Source of the DNA: Planctomycetota bacterium
GTDB lineage: Bacteria; Planctomycetota; OFTM77
Direction of reading: 5' to 3'
Length of the DNA stretch: 64,000 bases
Assembly: GCA_029260795.1 (NCBI GenBank)
Contig: JAJDCO010000112.1
Span: 62,001 to 126,000, forward strand
The notes beneath the pieces were generated by a model. It was given only the letters and a program-made list of their open reading frames with translations, was not told where the DNA came from and ran no database searches. Shown here in pieces: positions 53,601 to 62,800 of the stretch (its first letter is position 1; the number at the start of each line of letters is the position of its first letter). Both the position numbers and the translations under genes were made by a program.

Positions 53601-54217
53601 CAATGCGTCACCCCGCCTGTGACGATCCGGTCGAGGCGGTGCATACGATGCTGAACAGCGTGGTCACGGCCGAGCTCCCAAGCTTCGGGTGGCGCCTTGC
53701 CGACCTCTCACGGAAACAACGTCTCGAAGAGTGGGCCTTCCACCTCCCGATCGGAAGCTTCTCGCCCGCGGACCTCTCCGAGGTCTTCGCTCGACGCGCC
53801 ATCGGTCCCGTTCGCGATGAGTACGCCGCTCGACTAAAGCAGCTCAGCCGAGACACTGTGCGCGGCTTTCTCCACGGCTTCGTCGACCTCGTCACGGAGC
53901 ACGATGGCCGTTGGTACTTGCTCGATTGGAAGTCCAATCATCTCGGCACACGCCCGCGCGACTACGGCGAGGCGAGCCTCTGGCGCGCGATGATCGAGCA
54001 CCACTACGTCCTGCAGTACCACCTGTATCTCGTCGGGCTGCACCGGTTCTTGCGCTCTCGGCTCCCGGATTACGACTTCAGGCGCCACGTGGGCGGCATC
54101 GCCTACGTCTTCATCCGGGGCGTGGCTCTCGAGCCGAAACGCGGTTGGTTCATCGATCGACCTCCCCTCGAGCTGATCGAGGCGATCGACGAGTTCTTGA
54201 GGAGCGGACGGTCATGA
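50693..54217 (+). CDS. recB: Exonuclease V subunit RecB (helicase-nuclease)
   Basis: 1174 residues from ATG 50693 inside the recC stop. Walker A is EASAGTGKTYTLTGL (residues about 20-33); further UvrD-type motifs are VALIDEFQDTDARQWDIF, FLIGDPKQAIYSFRGAD, TNWRSR, ILTIHKSKGLEYEIVF and AYVAITRAKERCYL. The C-terminal nuclease keeps DLVTEHDGRWYLLDWKSNHL (D-x10-12-DWKS), so both activities should be present. Its stop overlaps recD as ATGA. Confidence 0.95.
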   Translation: MKPFDLPSTPIEPGITLIEASAGTGKTYTLTGLVLRLLLEQDIELPKILVVTFTIAATDELKGRIRQRLSEALAVFEGAPTEDPLLAELRSAQGDRGRDKLRLALLQLDEIGIYTIHAFCKRALEDSAFESGLPFQPDFVEEEWALLRECAEDFWRRTFYEAPPLTTCILQHEGWDPTSFLGGLTEVLRQIDPQIRPEGRPLADCLREIQSAYESVQASKSDRSIEMIEQILPKKPTKSQPLSHLPAEELSRRLADFLHHPSRGLDVALFLAGRKPAKSKAARASWQALGDGGALHAALHRLAVSVDSLESSLRTAFFTEVAAQFDRRKRDARTITFDDLLSHLATALNDPEAGPRVQGAIRARFQVALIDEFQDTDARQWDIFSKLFAEQTLFLIGDPKQAIYSFRGADVFTYLKAQRHADRRYGLTTNWRSRAPLLAAINALFASHPLPFAVEDIDYQPVAAAPGAELPRLEGDDSATKPLQWWSLPEDALKKKDEASCLLNRAVATEIVRLLSSDLRLGKEPLQPRDIAVLVRSNAQALAMQDELRRAHVPAIVTNVNDIFQSPEMNELQRLLEAIHEPRNPFRLRAAWATELWGDDAERILALSEDEAFEQRVALFEEWRRLWLQHGLAPMLFDVLAQRGIRARLLRLPDGERRLTNLLHCIEIVHAERGDPGESPEGTLQWLRRHRHQKDHHGEAAELRLESDEHAVRILTIHKSKGLEYEIVFCPFLTLYKKPQKLEAPGGYWKAHEGDALVFDFDAPKPFVARAHEEALAEDLRLAYVAITRAKERCYLPFAAIGQGRKKAHHTPLGHLIGPPCAFADDLIPEASFARLEALIAANSDTMALDPAPAPDRLPRWKPPTEKPAELRARTFTTPLQQLSTWRLASFSSLKTGAESRERPDHLDPVEPEAALAAPESNGFLGFARGARAGICLHEIFEHVDFQDLDTEESLALIRQRLARFGLDDPMRHPACDDPVEAVHTMLNSVVTAELPSFGWRLADLSRKQRLEEWAFHLPIGSFSPADLSEVFARRAIGPVRDEYAARLKQLSRDTVRGFLHGFVDLVTEHDGRWYLLDWKSNHLGTRPRDYGEASLWRAMIEHHYVLQYHLYLVGLHRFLRSRLPDYDFRRHVGGIAYVFIRGVALEPKRGWFIDRPPLELIEAIDEFLRSGRS

Positions 54218-56022
54218 TCGACTGGACCGAGATTCGAGGACGGGCCGACCTGGCGCCGATCGACCAGCAGCTCGCGGAGCTCCTGCGCCGGAACTCTCCG
54301 GGCGACTCGAGCGCCGATCTGTTGGCCGCCTCGGCCGCGCTCGTCAGCCGCGAGCGGCGCTTCGGCAACAGCTGTCTGCGGCTAGAAGCGTTCGCCGGCG
54401 CGCCCTTCCCTTCCGAGGAAGGAGATGAGCTTCCGAGGCTGCCCGAGATCGACGCTTGGCGGACTGCCCTGATTGCAGGAGGCTGGGTCGGAAGCGGAGA
54501 AGGACACGAGCCGCTCGTCTTGATGGAAGATCGACTCTACCTCCGTCGCGACTGGGAGGCGGAGCGGCGCGTGGCCAGTGCAATCGCACTGAGGCTGATC
54601 GCACCGCCTCGCGATCTGGACCCGACGATCTGGCGTCCGCGGATCGCGCGGCTCTTCCCACCGGATCCGAAGCACGCCGACCAACCAGATTGGCAAGCCG
54701 TGGCGGCGATCGCTGCTCTGCGGCGGCCGTTCGCGGTGATCACGGGCGGACCGGGAACCGGCAAGACCACGACGGTACTCCGTCTGCTCGCTCTGCTGCT
54801 CGAAGAGGATTCCGAGCTGCGCATCGCGCTGGCAGCGCCCACCGGAAAAGCGGCCGCCCGCCTCGAGGACTCGTTGCGCTCCGACCCGGACCGTTTCGAC
54901 ATCTCCGAAGTGGTTCGGGACCGACTCCCCGCATCGGTGTCGACCGTCCACCGACTGCTGGGTGTGCAACCCCATCTCCAGCGCTTTGCGCGCGGCTCGG
55001 ATTCGCCGCTCTCCGCCGATGTCGTCTTGGTCGATGAGGCCTCGATGGTCGACCTCTTGCTCATGGATGCGCTCTTCGCTGCACTTCCGGACCGGGCGCG
55101 GTTGATCTTGCTCGGCGACCCGGACCAGCTGGCGAGCGTCGATTCTGGCTTCGTACTCGGCGACCTGTGTCACGCGGCCGACATCGAGGCCGGAGCGTCC
55201 CAGGAGCTCGCGACCTCCGCCGCTTCGCTGCTCGACTCACCCTTGCCCCGTTGCTCCGGGTCCGGCCCGCTCGCGAGCAGCGTCGTGCGCCTCCGACGCA
55301 ACTACCGGTTTCACGAGCAACCCGGCATCGGCACTCTCAGCGAAGCGGTGCGTCGGCGCGATCTCCCGGCCGTACGACGAGCGCTCGACGAACATGACGA
55401 CATCGTGCGGATCGACCCTCCTCGGCGCGCCGCGGACGCCATTGCCCCCCTCTGGAACGGGATCGAGTCGATCCTCGACGCGGCCTCACCGGCCGAGGCT
55501 CTGGCTCACTTCGCTCGGATTCGAATCCTGTGCGGGCTCCGACGAGGCCCACTGGGCGTGGCGGCCTTCAACGCGGCCGTCGAGCAACGACTCGCCATCG
55601 AACGAGGGCTCGGCCTGTCCGGCGAGCTCTATCCGGGGCGGCCGATCCTGATCCGGACCAATGACTATCAGACCCGCCTCTTCAATGGCGACGTGGGCAT
55701 TTGCCGGCAGACCCAAAAGGGGCTGCGTGTCTTCTTCCCTTCACCCGAAGGGCCACCGCGCTCGCTCTCGCCAGCGCGTCTTCCGGATCATGAGACGGCT
55801 TGGGCGATGACCGTCCACAAGAGCCAAGGATCCGAGTTCGATCGCTTGCTGCTGGTCGTACCCCCCGCCGACAGCCCCCTCTGCACGCGCGAGCTTCTGT
55901 ACACGGGAATCACGCGCGCTCGAAAGCAAGTCTGGCTCGTCGCCAACGAAGGCCAGCTGCAAGAGGCGCTCCAACGCCCCACCCGCCGAGCCACCGGCCT
56001 GGTCGAGGCGTTGACGAGGTAG
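54214..56022 (+). CDS. recD: Exonuclease V subunit RecD (5'-3' helicase)
   Basis: 602 residues from ATG 54214, overlapping the recB stop. Superfamily 1B motifs are all visible: ITGGPGTGKTTTVLRLLALL (Walker A, about residue 180), VVLVDEASMVDLLLMD (Walker B), LILLGDPDQLASVDSG, WAMTVHKSQGSEFDRLLLVV and ELLYTGITRARKQVW. An N-terminal domain (RFGNSCLRLEAFAG) binds RecC. It completes a one-operon recCBD arrangement. Confidence 0.94.
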   Translation: MIDWTEIRGRADLAPIDQQLAELLRRNSPGDSSADLLAASAALVSRERRFGNSCLRLEAFAGAPFPSEEGDELPRLPEIDAWRTALIAGGWVGSGEGHEPLVLMEDRLYLRRDWEAERRVASAIALRLIAPPRDLDPTIWRPRIARLFPPDPKHADQPDWQAVAAIAALRRPFAVITGGPGTGKTTTVLRLLALLLEEDSELRIALAAPTGKAAARLEDSLRSDPDRFDISEVVRDRLPASVSTVHRLLGVQPHLQRFARGSDSPLSADVVLVDEASMVDLLLMDALFAALPDRARLILLGDPDQLASVDSGFVLGDLCHAADIEAGASQELATSAASLLDSPLPRCSGSGPLASSVVRLRRNYRFHEQPGIGTLSEAVRRRDLPAVRRALDEHDDIVRIDPPRRAADAIAPLWNGIESILDAASPAEALAHFARIRILCGLRRGPLGVAAFNAAVEQRLAIERGLGLSGELYPGRPILIRTNDYQTRLFNGDVGICRQTQKGLRVFFPSPEGPPRSLSPARLPDHETAWAMTVHKSQGSEFDRLLLVVPPADSPLCTRELLYTGITRARKQVWLVANEGQLQEALQRPTRRATGLVEALTR

Positions 56023-56314
56023 CCGTGTGACCCAGTGAGTCCGCGCAGCGGAGCCGACCCTTCGGGCGGAGTCTCTCGAGGCCCCGAGGCGAAGTGCCGC
56101 CGACGCACCGAAGACAAGAGCGGGCGGGTCGCCTGCGGTCCCAGGGTTCGATTCACACCTGCCTCCCCTCTGCGTTCTCCGTGCTCTCAGTGGGGCCCCA
56201 CCACGTCCCACTTTTTGGCTGAAACATCGCGAGCCGTCTCCGGATTGCGAGAGGGAACCGAAGGCCCGCCGGGGCCAAGACCGCCGCTTTCCTCCGCTGT
56301 ACAGGCAGGAATCC
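56023..56314. other. Intergenic with REP-like fragments
   Basis: 292 bases, no gene. It contains GACCCTTCGGGC-type hairpins (about 56056-56071) and CTCTGCGTTCTCCGTGCTCTC (56167-56187), a pyrimidine-rich phrase often seen in intergenic repeats. No promoter is clear. Confidence 0.35.
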
Positions 56315-58729
56315 ATGATCAACCGCTCGCACGTCTTCTTGCTGATCTTGTTGGCGCTTCCGAGCTTCCGTACGTGGGCGGGCACCGACGCCCCTCCCGC
56401 TGCCCGCACTCCCGACGGGTTCGTCCAGAACCTGGGTCAGTGGGACACGCCCGCCGAGTTCATCGCTCGCCGCGACGGCGGCTGGGTTCGTGCCGAGCCC
56501 GACCGTCTGGTTCTCCAGCGCGAGAACGCGTGTGGACAGGGCGTCGTCGTGGGCCTCGTCTTCGAGAATGCGAGCTCGAAGAGTGTCGAAGGGAGCCAGC
56601 CGCTCGAGACCACTTTCCATTATTACTTGGGCGACGATCCGAGCCGCTGGCGCACGAATGTGCCGGGCTTCGCCGAGATCTTCTACCGGGATCTGTACCC
56701 GGGCGTCGACGTCGTCGTGCGCGATCACTCCGGCACCCTCGAGTACGACCTCCTCCTGGCACCCGGCTCCGATCTCGAGTCGGTGCGGATTCGCTACGAA
56801 GGTATCGAGTCGATCTCGCTCCTCGACGGCGATCGTCTGGTCCTCGAGACGGCTCTGGGCGCGATCGAGCAACGGATTCCGGCGACGTGGACCGAGGGCT
56901 TCGACGGACGCCGCCAGCCGCTCCCCTGCCGCTACCGGATCCTCGACGATCAAACGATCGGCTTCGAGGTCGATCCCTACGACGAGGACCTGCGCTTGGT
57001 CATCGACCCCAGCCTCGAGTGGAGCACGGTGGTGGGCGGTGCCTCCCGAGACGAAGTGCTCGACCACGCCGTCCATCAGTGGGGCCGAATCTTTGCGACG
57101 GGCTTCACCGACGGCACGGACTTTCCGACGACGCCGGGCGCCTACGACGCTTCGCTGAACGCTCAGACTGACGCCGTCATGTTCCAGCTCTCCCCGGATG
57201 GCACGACGCTCCTGTCGGCGACCTACATCGGCGGCGACGACGACGAGCAGGGCAATGCGATCGCTGTCACGCCCGGCTTCGGAGTCTTCATCGGTGGCAT
57301 CACGGACTCCTCGAACTTCCCAACGACGGCCGGCGCCTTCGACACGACCTTCAACGGCCGTGACGGCTTCGTGCTCCAGATCGACGCGGCAGCCACGACG
57401 CTGCAATGGTCGAGCTTTCTCGGTGGCACCGGCAGCGAGTCGGTCTGGGACCTGGCGGTGACCGACGCGGGCACTGCCTTCGTGTGCGGCGAGACGAGCT
57501 CGAGCGACTTTCCGACCATCGCCTCGGACTACGACTCGACGTACAACGGAAGCACGGACGCCTTCGTGTGCCGCTTCTACACCAATGGCGCGACGATCGT
57601 CCTCTCGACCTACGTCGGCGGGAGCGGGAGCGATCGCGCCTTCGGCCTCGCCTTGGATCCGAGCACTCTGGACGTCACGGTCACAGGAAGCACGACGTCG
57701 TCGAACTTCCCGACCACGGCCGGAGCGTATCAGAGCGTCTATCGCGGGAACACGGATGCGTTCGTGTTTCGGCTCGACGTCTCGGGGAACACGCTGGAGA
57801 TGTCGACCTACCTGGGAGGTGCCAACGGCTTCGACTCCGGAAGCGACCTGACGATCGACTCGTTCAGCAACACGACGATCGTCGGCTCGACGACCTCGTC
57901 GGACTTCCCGGTCCTTGGCGCCTACGATCCGACTTACAACGGCGCCACGGACGGCTTCGTGACGAACGTACGAGCCGACGGCACCGGCCTCTTCTACTCG
58001 ACCTTCCTGGGCGGCTCGAGTGACGACTGGATCGGCGGGATCTACGCCGCGCCCAGCCTGGTGACGTTGTTCATCGCCGGGGAGACGACGTCGTCGGACT
58101 TCCCGATCACGCCCGGTGCCTTCCGGACCGACTTCAGTGGCCGTGAGGTGTTCGCTCTGCGGATGAGCGGCAATGCCGGCCAGGTCCAGTACTCGACGTT
58201 CCTCGGGCGCGGCGGCGCGACCGAGATTCAAGTCGATGGCAACGGCGACACGATCGTCGGTGGCTGGGCTGGTGATCAGTTCGTCACGACCCCGGGTGCT
58301 TACGACTCGACGCCCAACGGCGGACGCGACGGCTTCATCACGAAGCTGCGCCTGGGCCCCGTCCTGCGCTTGGTGGGACGAGCCATCCCCGGCAATCAGC
58401 TCTACTACGTGCTCGAGGGCGCGCCTTCGAGCGAGGCTGGCTTCCGAGCTCAGGTTCTCTCGAGCTGCAGCGGGACGGCGGGGATTCCCCTGCCGAACAG
58501 TGGCGGCTTGGTGCTGCCACTGACGTTCGATGGGTGTACGCAGCTCAGCTTGAACATCGCCGTGGCGCTCCAAGGCATCATCCAGGCCGACGGCACCGCG
58601 ACGACTCCGAACTTGACTTGGCCCAACGCCAACCCGGGCATCACGCTCTACAGCGCGGCCTACACGTTGGACCTGGTCAACCTGCTCTTCTCGTCCGTGA
58701 CGCCACCGATCTCATTCCTATCACTGTAG
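56315..58729 (+). CDS. Secreted SBBP-repeat beta-propeller protein
   Basis: 804 residues with Sec signal FLLILLALPSFRTWAG. The N-terminal 240 residues form the DUF7948-type domain that precedes these propellers (FVQNLGQWDTPAEFIARRDG, TFHYYLGDDPSRWRTNVPGF, YPGVDVVVRDHSG). About eight SBBP repeats follow, each with a 'G-T-T-S-S-D/N-F-P-T-T-x-G-A-Y/F' and a 'DAFV-x-R/K' strand (GSTTSSNFPTTAGAYQSVYR, FIAGETTSSDFPITPGAF). The last 130 residues are a lineage-specific C-terminal domain ending in SFLSL. Probably an exported adhesion or structural protein. A terminator follows. Confidence 0.88.
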   Translation: MINRSHVFLLILLALPSFRTWAGTDAPPAARTPDGFVQNLGQWDTPAEFIARRDGGWVRAEPDRLVLQRENACGQGVVVGLVFENASSKSVEGSQPLETTFHYYLGDDPSRWRTNVPGFAEIFYRDLYPGVDVVVRDHSGTLEYDLLLAPGSDLESVRIRYEGIESISLLDGDRLVLETALGAIEQRIPATWTEGFDGRRQPLPCRYRILDDQTIGFEVDPYDEDLRLVIDPSLEWSTVVGGASRDEVLDHAVHQWGRIFATGFTDGTDFPTTPGAYDASLNAQTDAVMFQLSPDGTTLLSATYIGGDDDEQGNAIAVTPGFGVFIGGITDSSNFPTTAGAFDTTFNGRDGFVLQIDAAATTLQWSSFLGGTGSESVWDLAVTDAGTAFVCGETSSSDFPTIASDYDSTYNGSTDAFVCRFYTNGATIVLSTYVGGSGSDRAFGLALDPSTLDVTVTGSTTSSNFPTTAGAYQSVYRGNTDAFVFRLDVSGNTLEMSTYLGGANGFDSGSDLTIDSFSNTTIVGSTTSSDFPVLGAYDPTYNGATDGFVTNVRADGTGLFYSTFLGGSSDDWIGGIYAAPSLVTLFIAGETTSSDFPITPGAFRTDFSGREVFALRMSGNAGQVQYSTFLGRGGATEIQVDGNGDTIVGGWAGDQFVTTPGAYDSTPNGGRDGFITKLRLGPVLRLVGRAIPGNQLYYVLEGAPSSEAGFRAQVLSSCSGTAGIPLPNSGGLVLPLTFDGCTQLSLNIAVALQGIIQADGTATTPNLTWPNANPGITLYSAAYTLDLVNLLFSSVTPPISFLSL

Positions 58730-58770
58730 CGAGGGAAAGCTCAGAGAGAGATCGCGAGCCGAACGGACAC

Positions 58771-58810
58771 GATCCGGCGACGAGGTCACTTGTCGCCGGA
58801 TCGCTTTATT
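58771..58810 (+). terminator. Rho-independent terminator
   Basis: GATCCGGCGAC (58771-58781) pairs with GTCGCCGGATC (58792-58802), then GCTTTATT; it lies 42 bases past the SBBP gene. Confidence 0.8.
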
Positions 58811-58945
58811 GAGTGGGCTGAACCGGCTTGGCGCCTGAAACGGTCCCGGGTGGATTCGGCTCGTTCTGTTCGTCTGAGAGATGAGCTCGGGTGCGAGAGC
58901 GGCCGCCGCGCGTCGGACGGGCGGGAGCCCGTACTACCTCCCTCG

Positions 58946-59305
58946 TCAGTCCTCTTTCCGGTCACCGAGCTCGCCATCGAGGCGGTCGACCTCGTCGAGC
59001 AATGTCTGAAAGCGCTCGCCCCAAGAGGTCAAGCGATACTCGACCCGCGGCGGGACTTCGGGAAACGCGTGGCGGTCGAGGATGCCAAAGCGCACGAGCT
59101 TGCGCAGTCGCTCCTGGAGCACCTTCGCCGAGATGCCGGCGCAGGCTCGCTCGAGCTCGCCGGGTCGGTGCACGCCGCCGCGCACGGCCGCCAGCACTTC
59201 GAGCGACCATTTGCAGCCCACGATGCTCTGGAGCATGTCGGACACCGTCACCCGATTGCTTCGGAGTGCCCCCGATTCTCGATCTTCGGAATGCGACCCA
59301 CTCAC
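58946..59305 (-). CDS. HxlR family transcriptional regulator
   Basis: 119 residues from a GTG at 59305. The winged helix is typical of HxlR/MarR-like regulators: IVGCKWSLEVLAAVRGGVHR (with the Cys found in redox-sensing members), PGELERACAGISAKVLQERL, RFGILDRHAFPEVPPRVEYR and LTSWGERFQTLLDEV. The single N-terminal Cys beside KW could sense thiol stress. It is divergent from a CPVC thioredoxin-like gene, its likely target. Confidence 0.9.
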   Translation of the reverse strand: MSGSHSEDRESGALRSNRVTVSDMLQSIVGCKWSLEVLAAVRGGVHRPGELERACAGISAKVLQERLRKLVRFGILDRHAFPEVPPRVEYRLTSWGERFQTLLDEVDRLDGELGDRKED

Positions 59306-59424
59306 AAGACTGACCGCCTGGTAACTACCCGACTACAATGTACCCGGTTGACGGGCTCCCCGCGATCTGCCAATCCATGGTTCGGCTTTCGAATCCGAGT
59401 CACGACTTTCATTGGAGATCGACC

Positions 59425-59661
59425 ATGAAGACCAAGGCCCGATTCTACCACGCGGGTTGTCCTGTCTGCGTCAGCGCCGAGCAGAACGTTGCCCAGGCTC
59501 TCGACACGAAACGTTACGAGCTCGAGATCGTCCATCTGGGCGAGCACAAGAACCGTCTCGCCGAGGCCCGAGAGCTCGGCGTCCAGTCGGTGCCGGCCCT
59601 CGTCCTGGGCGACCAACCCTTCCACATCAACTTCGGCGCCAGCCTCGACGACCTGAGCTGA
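59425..59661 (+). CDS. Small thioredoxin/glutaredoxin-fold protein with CPVC active site
   Basis: 78 residues from ATG 59425 behind TGGAGA. KARFYHAGCPVCVSAEQNVA carries the CxxC redox site, then VQSVPALVLGDQPFHINFGA with the cis-Pro of the thioredoxin fold. Glutaredoxin-sized and cytoplasmic, with no signal. It probably reduces disulfides or binds glutathione, and is probably under control of the divergent HxlR regulator; TACCCG occurs twice in the shared gap (59322 and 59341). Confidence 0.85.
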   Translation: MKTKARFYHAGCPVCVSAEQNVAQALDTKRYELEIVHLGEHKNRLAEARELGVQSVPALVLGDQPFHINFGASLDDLS

Positions 59662-59672
59662 GCCGGCGGCAC

Positions 59673-59776
59673 CCGGATCCCCGGGGCTCACGCCGCGGAC
59701 TTGGGGCTTTCGCCCCTCGTTCCTCGGGATCCCCGGGGCTTACACCGCGGGCTTGGGGCTTTCGCCCCTCGTTCCT
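59673..59776. repeat. Tandem pair of about 52-base GC-rich repeats
   Basis: Two near-identical copies (59673-59723 and 59725-59776), each GGATCCCCGGGGCT then a GCCGCGG/ACCGCGG core, then CTTGGGGCTTTCGCCCC and TCGTTCCT. GATCCCCGGGG-type and GGGGCTTTCGCCCC stems are palindromic, as in planctomycete-type intergenic repeats. Confidence 0.8.
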
Positions 59777-59822
59777 CGGGGCTGGGTGGCCTCGAAACCG
59801 AGCCTTGCACGCGGTCCGATCC

Positions 59823-62800
59823 TCAGCGCTCGAGATTCAGGCTCGAGGCCTCCCCCAAGGCATGCAGCCAGATGTCGTGCTCGCCCGACAGCTCACGAGC
59901 AGTCTCGAACACGCGGCGATGATGCGTGAACAAGATGACCTGTGTTCGCTTCGAGAGCTCGGCCAGCACCTCCAACGTGGCGCGTGAGCGCTCGTCGTCG
60001 AAGTTGATCAGGATATCATCGACGATGAAAGGCATCGGCTCGACACGCTCGAGGTGCTGCTCGAGCGTCGCCAGGCGAAGGGCGAGGTAGAGCTGGTCAC
60101 AGGTGCCCTCGCTCATGCCCGCGACGGGCACGCGTTCACCGCTGTCGCGCACTCCGACCAGGATCGGGCGCTCCTTGTCGTCGACGTCCTCGACCAGGCG
60201 CTGGAAGGAGCCGCGCGTCAGATGGACGAAGAGGCCCTCGGCGCGTCGGAGCACGGGCGCCTGATTCTCCTGGCGGTAGCGATCGATCTCACGACGGAGC
60301 AGGGCGGCGGCGAGCCGGAGTCGGATGTACTGTCGGACGCCGGTGTCCAAGGTCGCCACCAGAGCTTGCCAGCGCTCGGCGAGCTCGGCCGAACGGGCGC
60401 TGCCATCCATGCGGTCCAGCTCGGCTTGCAGAACACCGAGCTGCGTGTACAGATCGTTTCGCTGCGCTTCCGCCTGTTCCAGCTCTCTCCCGATGCGCAC
60501 CAAGCGCTCCTCGAGCGCGGCCGGCGTGACACCCGTCGCTCGCCTTTCGAGCTCCTCGAGATCCGCCCCGTCACCGTCCTCCAGGAGCAGCTGCTCCAAC
60601 CTCTCCAGCTCCAGCCGCAGCTCACGACGCTCCGCCGAGTGGCGCTCGATCGCTTCCAGGTCGTCCTCGTCGCCGCAGCGTGCCTCGGTCCGGAGTGAAG
60701 CGATGCGAGCTTGAATCGTCTCCACGGTGGACTCCGCGTTGTTCAGCTCCTGACGCTGTTCCCGAATCTGCAATCCGTTCTTCTCGCGCAGGGTCTCGCG
60801 ACGCCTCGCCTCCTCGAGCTGCGTCTTGAGCCGGCCCAGGATCACCTCCACCGGCAGCTCCGCCAGATCGGCCGCCACCTGGCGAGCGAAGGCTTGGACC
60901 TCTTGCTCGAATCGACGTGCGTCGTCGTCGATGCCGGCCACGCGGCGCTCGTTGGTCGCGGCCTTGTCCACCAGGTCGAACAGGCGGGTCAGGTCGCCGA
61001 CGAGCTCGTCCGCCTGCTCCGCGCTCAGCTCGGCCGGCAGCGCCAGCTCGGTTCGCAGCGAGTCCCATTGCAAGTCCCAACGCTGCTGATCCGCGTTTCG
61101 ACGCGCGAGCTCTTCGGTGTGCCCGGTCTCCTGCTGCTTGCGCTCCCGCAGGTCTCGCTCCAGATCCGCGCGAGCCCGTCGGCGCTGATCCTCCTCTTCC
61201 AAGCGCTGCTCGGCCCGCGCTCCCCACTCGAGGAGCGAGAGTGGATCGCCGGGCGCTTCTTCACCCAGAAGCTCGGCCAGTCGAGCTCCGAGCGCTCGGC
61301 GCCGATCGGCCACGGCTCGAAGGCGGCCCGTGAGGTCTTCGAGACGGGGCTGCTTCTCCAGAACCTGCCGGCGACTCTCCAACCAGGCGCCCATCTCGCT
61401 CGGCGAATGAGGCTCGAGACCCGTATCGGCCCACAAGCCTCGCCACTCGTCGGCCCATCGGTCGCGATCCGCCTGCAGAGTCGCGGCCACCTCGTCCGCG
61501 TCGGCCAAGGCAGTGACGCAGCGCTCGCGACGCACTCGCAACGACGCCGCTTGATGCACACGATCCGCTTCCCGCCGCAGTCGATCGGCCAGCTGGTCCG
61601 CCGCCCGAAGAGCGGCCTCGAAGCGCTCGGCGGCCTCGCCATCGGCACCGTCCTTTCGTGTCGCTTGCCAGAGTGCATCGCGCTCGCGACGCGCGGCCAG
61701 CAGCTCGTCTTCGCTCGGAACGGAGCCACCGGCCTCGACCTCTCCCAGTCGCACGTCGAGCTCGGCAAGCTCGGTCGTGAGCTTCTCGCGGGCGGTCGTC
61801 TCGTGACGGCTCCGATCGCGAATCTCCAGCTCGCGCTGCTCGAACAGAGCGACCGACGGCGCCGGAGGCGCGGCGAGGCGGGCGAGGGATTCCAGATCGC
61901 GTGGACCGAGCGGCATCCGGGCGAGCGCTTCTGCGAGCTGTCGCCGCTCGCGTTCCACTTGGTGGTGGAGCTCATGCCACTCGGCGTCGAGGTCGCCCGC
62001 CCGCTGGGCGGCTTTCCAGGCGGCTCGCAGCTCGTCGCTCGGCGGAGGTGCCGGCGTCTCGGTCCAACATTGATCCAAGCGCGTGAGTGCTTCCCGACAG
62101 CGCGAGAGCGCCTCTTGCTCCTCGGCAATGCGCTCGTCGACGCGTCGTCGCTCCTGGGCGTGCTTGAGGAGTCGGGCGCGCCGCTCCCAGGCGGGCCGCA
62201 GGAGCTCGACTTGCCCGAGATCGAGATCCGGTCGAACTCGACGAAGAAGATGGCGGGCTTCATCGAGCTGTCGTGCTTCCTCGCGCAAGATGCGAGGCCG
62301 ATCGGCCTGAGCCTTCTTGTGGCTCCCGTGGGATTCGCGGAGCGCATCGAGGCGCTCGGCTTGCTCGAGGACAGGCTTGGGCCCGACCAGCTGCTCGAGC
62401 TCGTGCTCCAGCTCGGAGAGCCGCTTCAGCGCGCGGCTCTGCAGCTCGAGCGCCGATTCGAGACGACGCTCCGCATCCTGACGTCGCGCCGCGAAGTCGG
62501 GGGCGAGCTCGATCACGTCGCCCGAGGCCATCAGGCGTTGCTGGAGCCTCCGGCGGCTCGCGAAGCGAGGCAGTGCGCGTTGGAGAGATTGGAGCTGGCG
62601 CCGTTCAGCCAGGAGCGCTCCCACGGTCTGCTCGATGCCGGACAAGCGATCTCCGACGACCTCTCGCTCCTGACGTCGCTCCTCCCATTGGCGCGCGGGC
62701 AGCGAGGCCTCCTTGAGGGCCCGCCGCGCTTCGTCGAGCGCCGACAGAGTCTTGTTGATCGAGGGGTTGGAGCCACGAGCCTTGAAGAGCGCCTCCGCGT

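Noticed and set aside
56120..56170. GGGTTCGATTC, like a tRNA T-loop
   Set aside because: The flanking bases do not form a five-pair T-stem and no anticodon arm or acceptor stem can be drawn.
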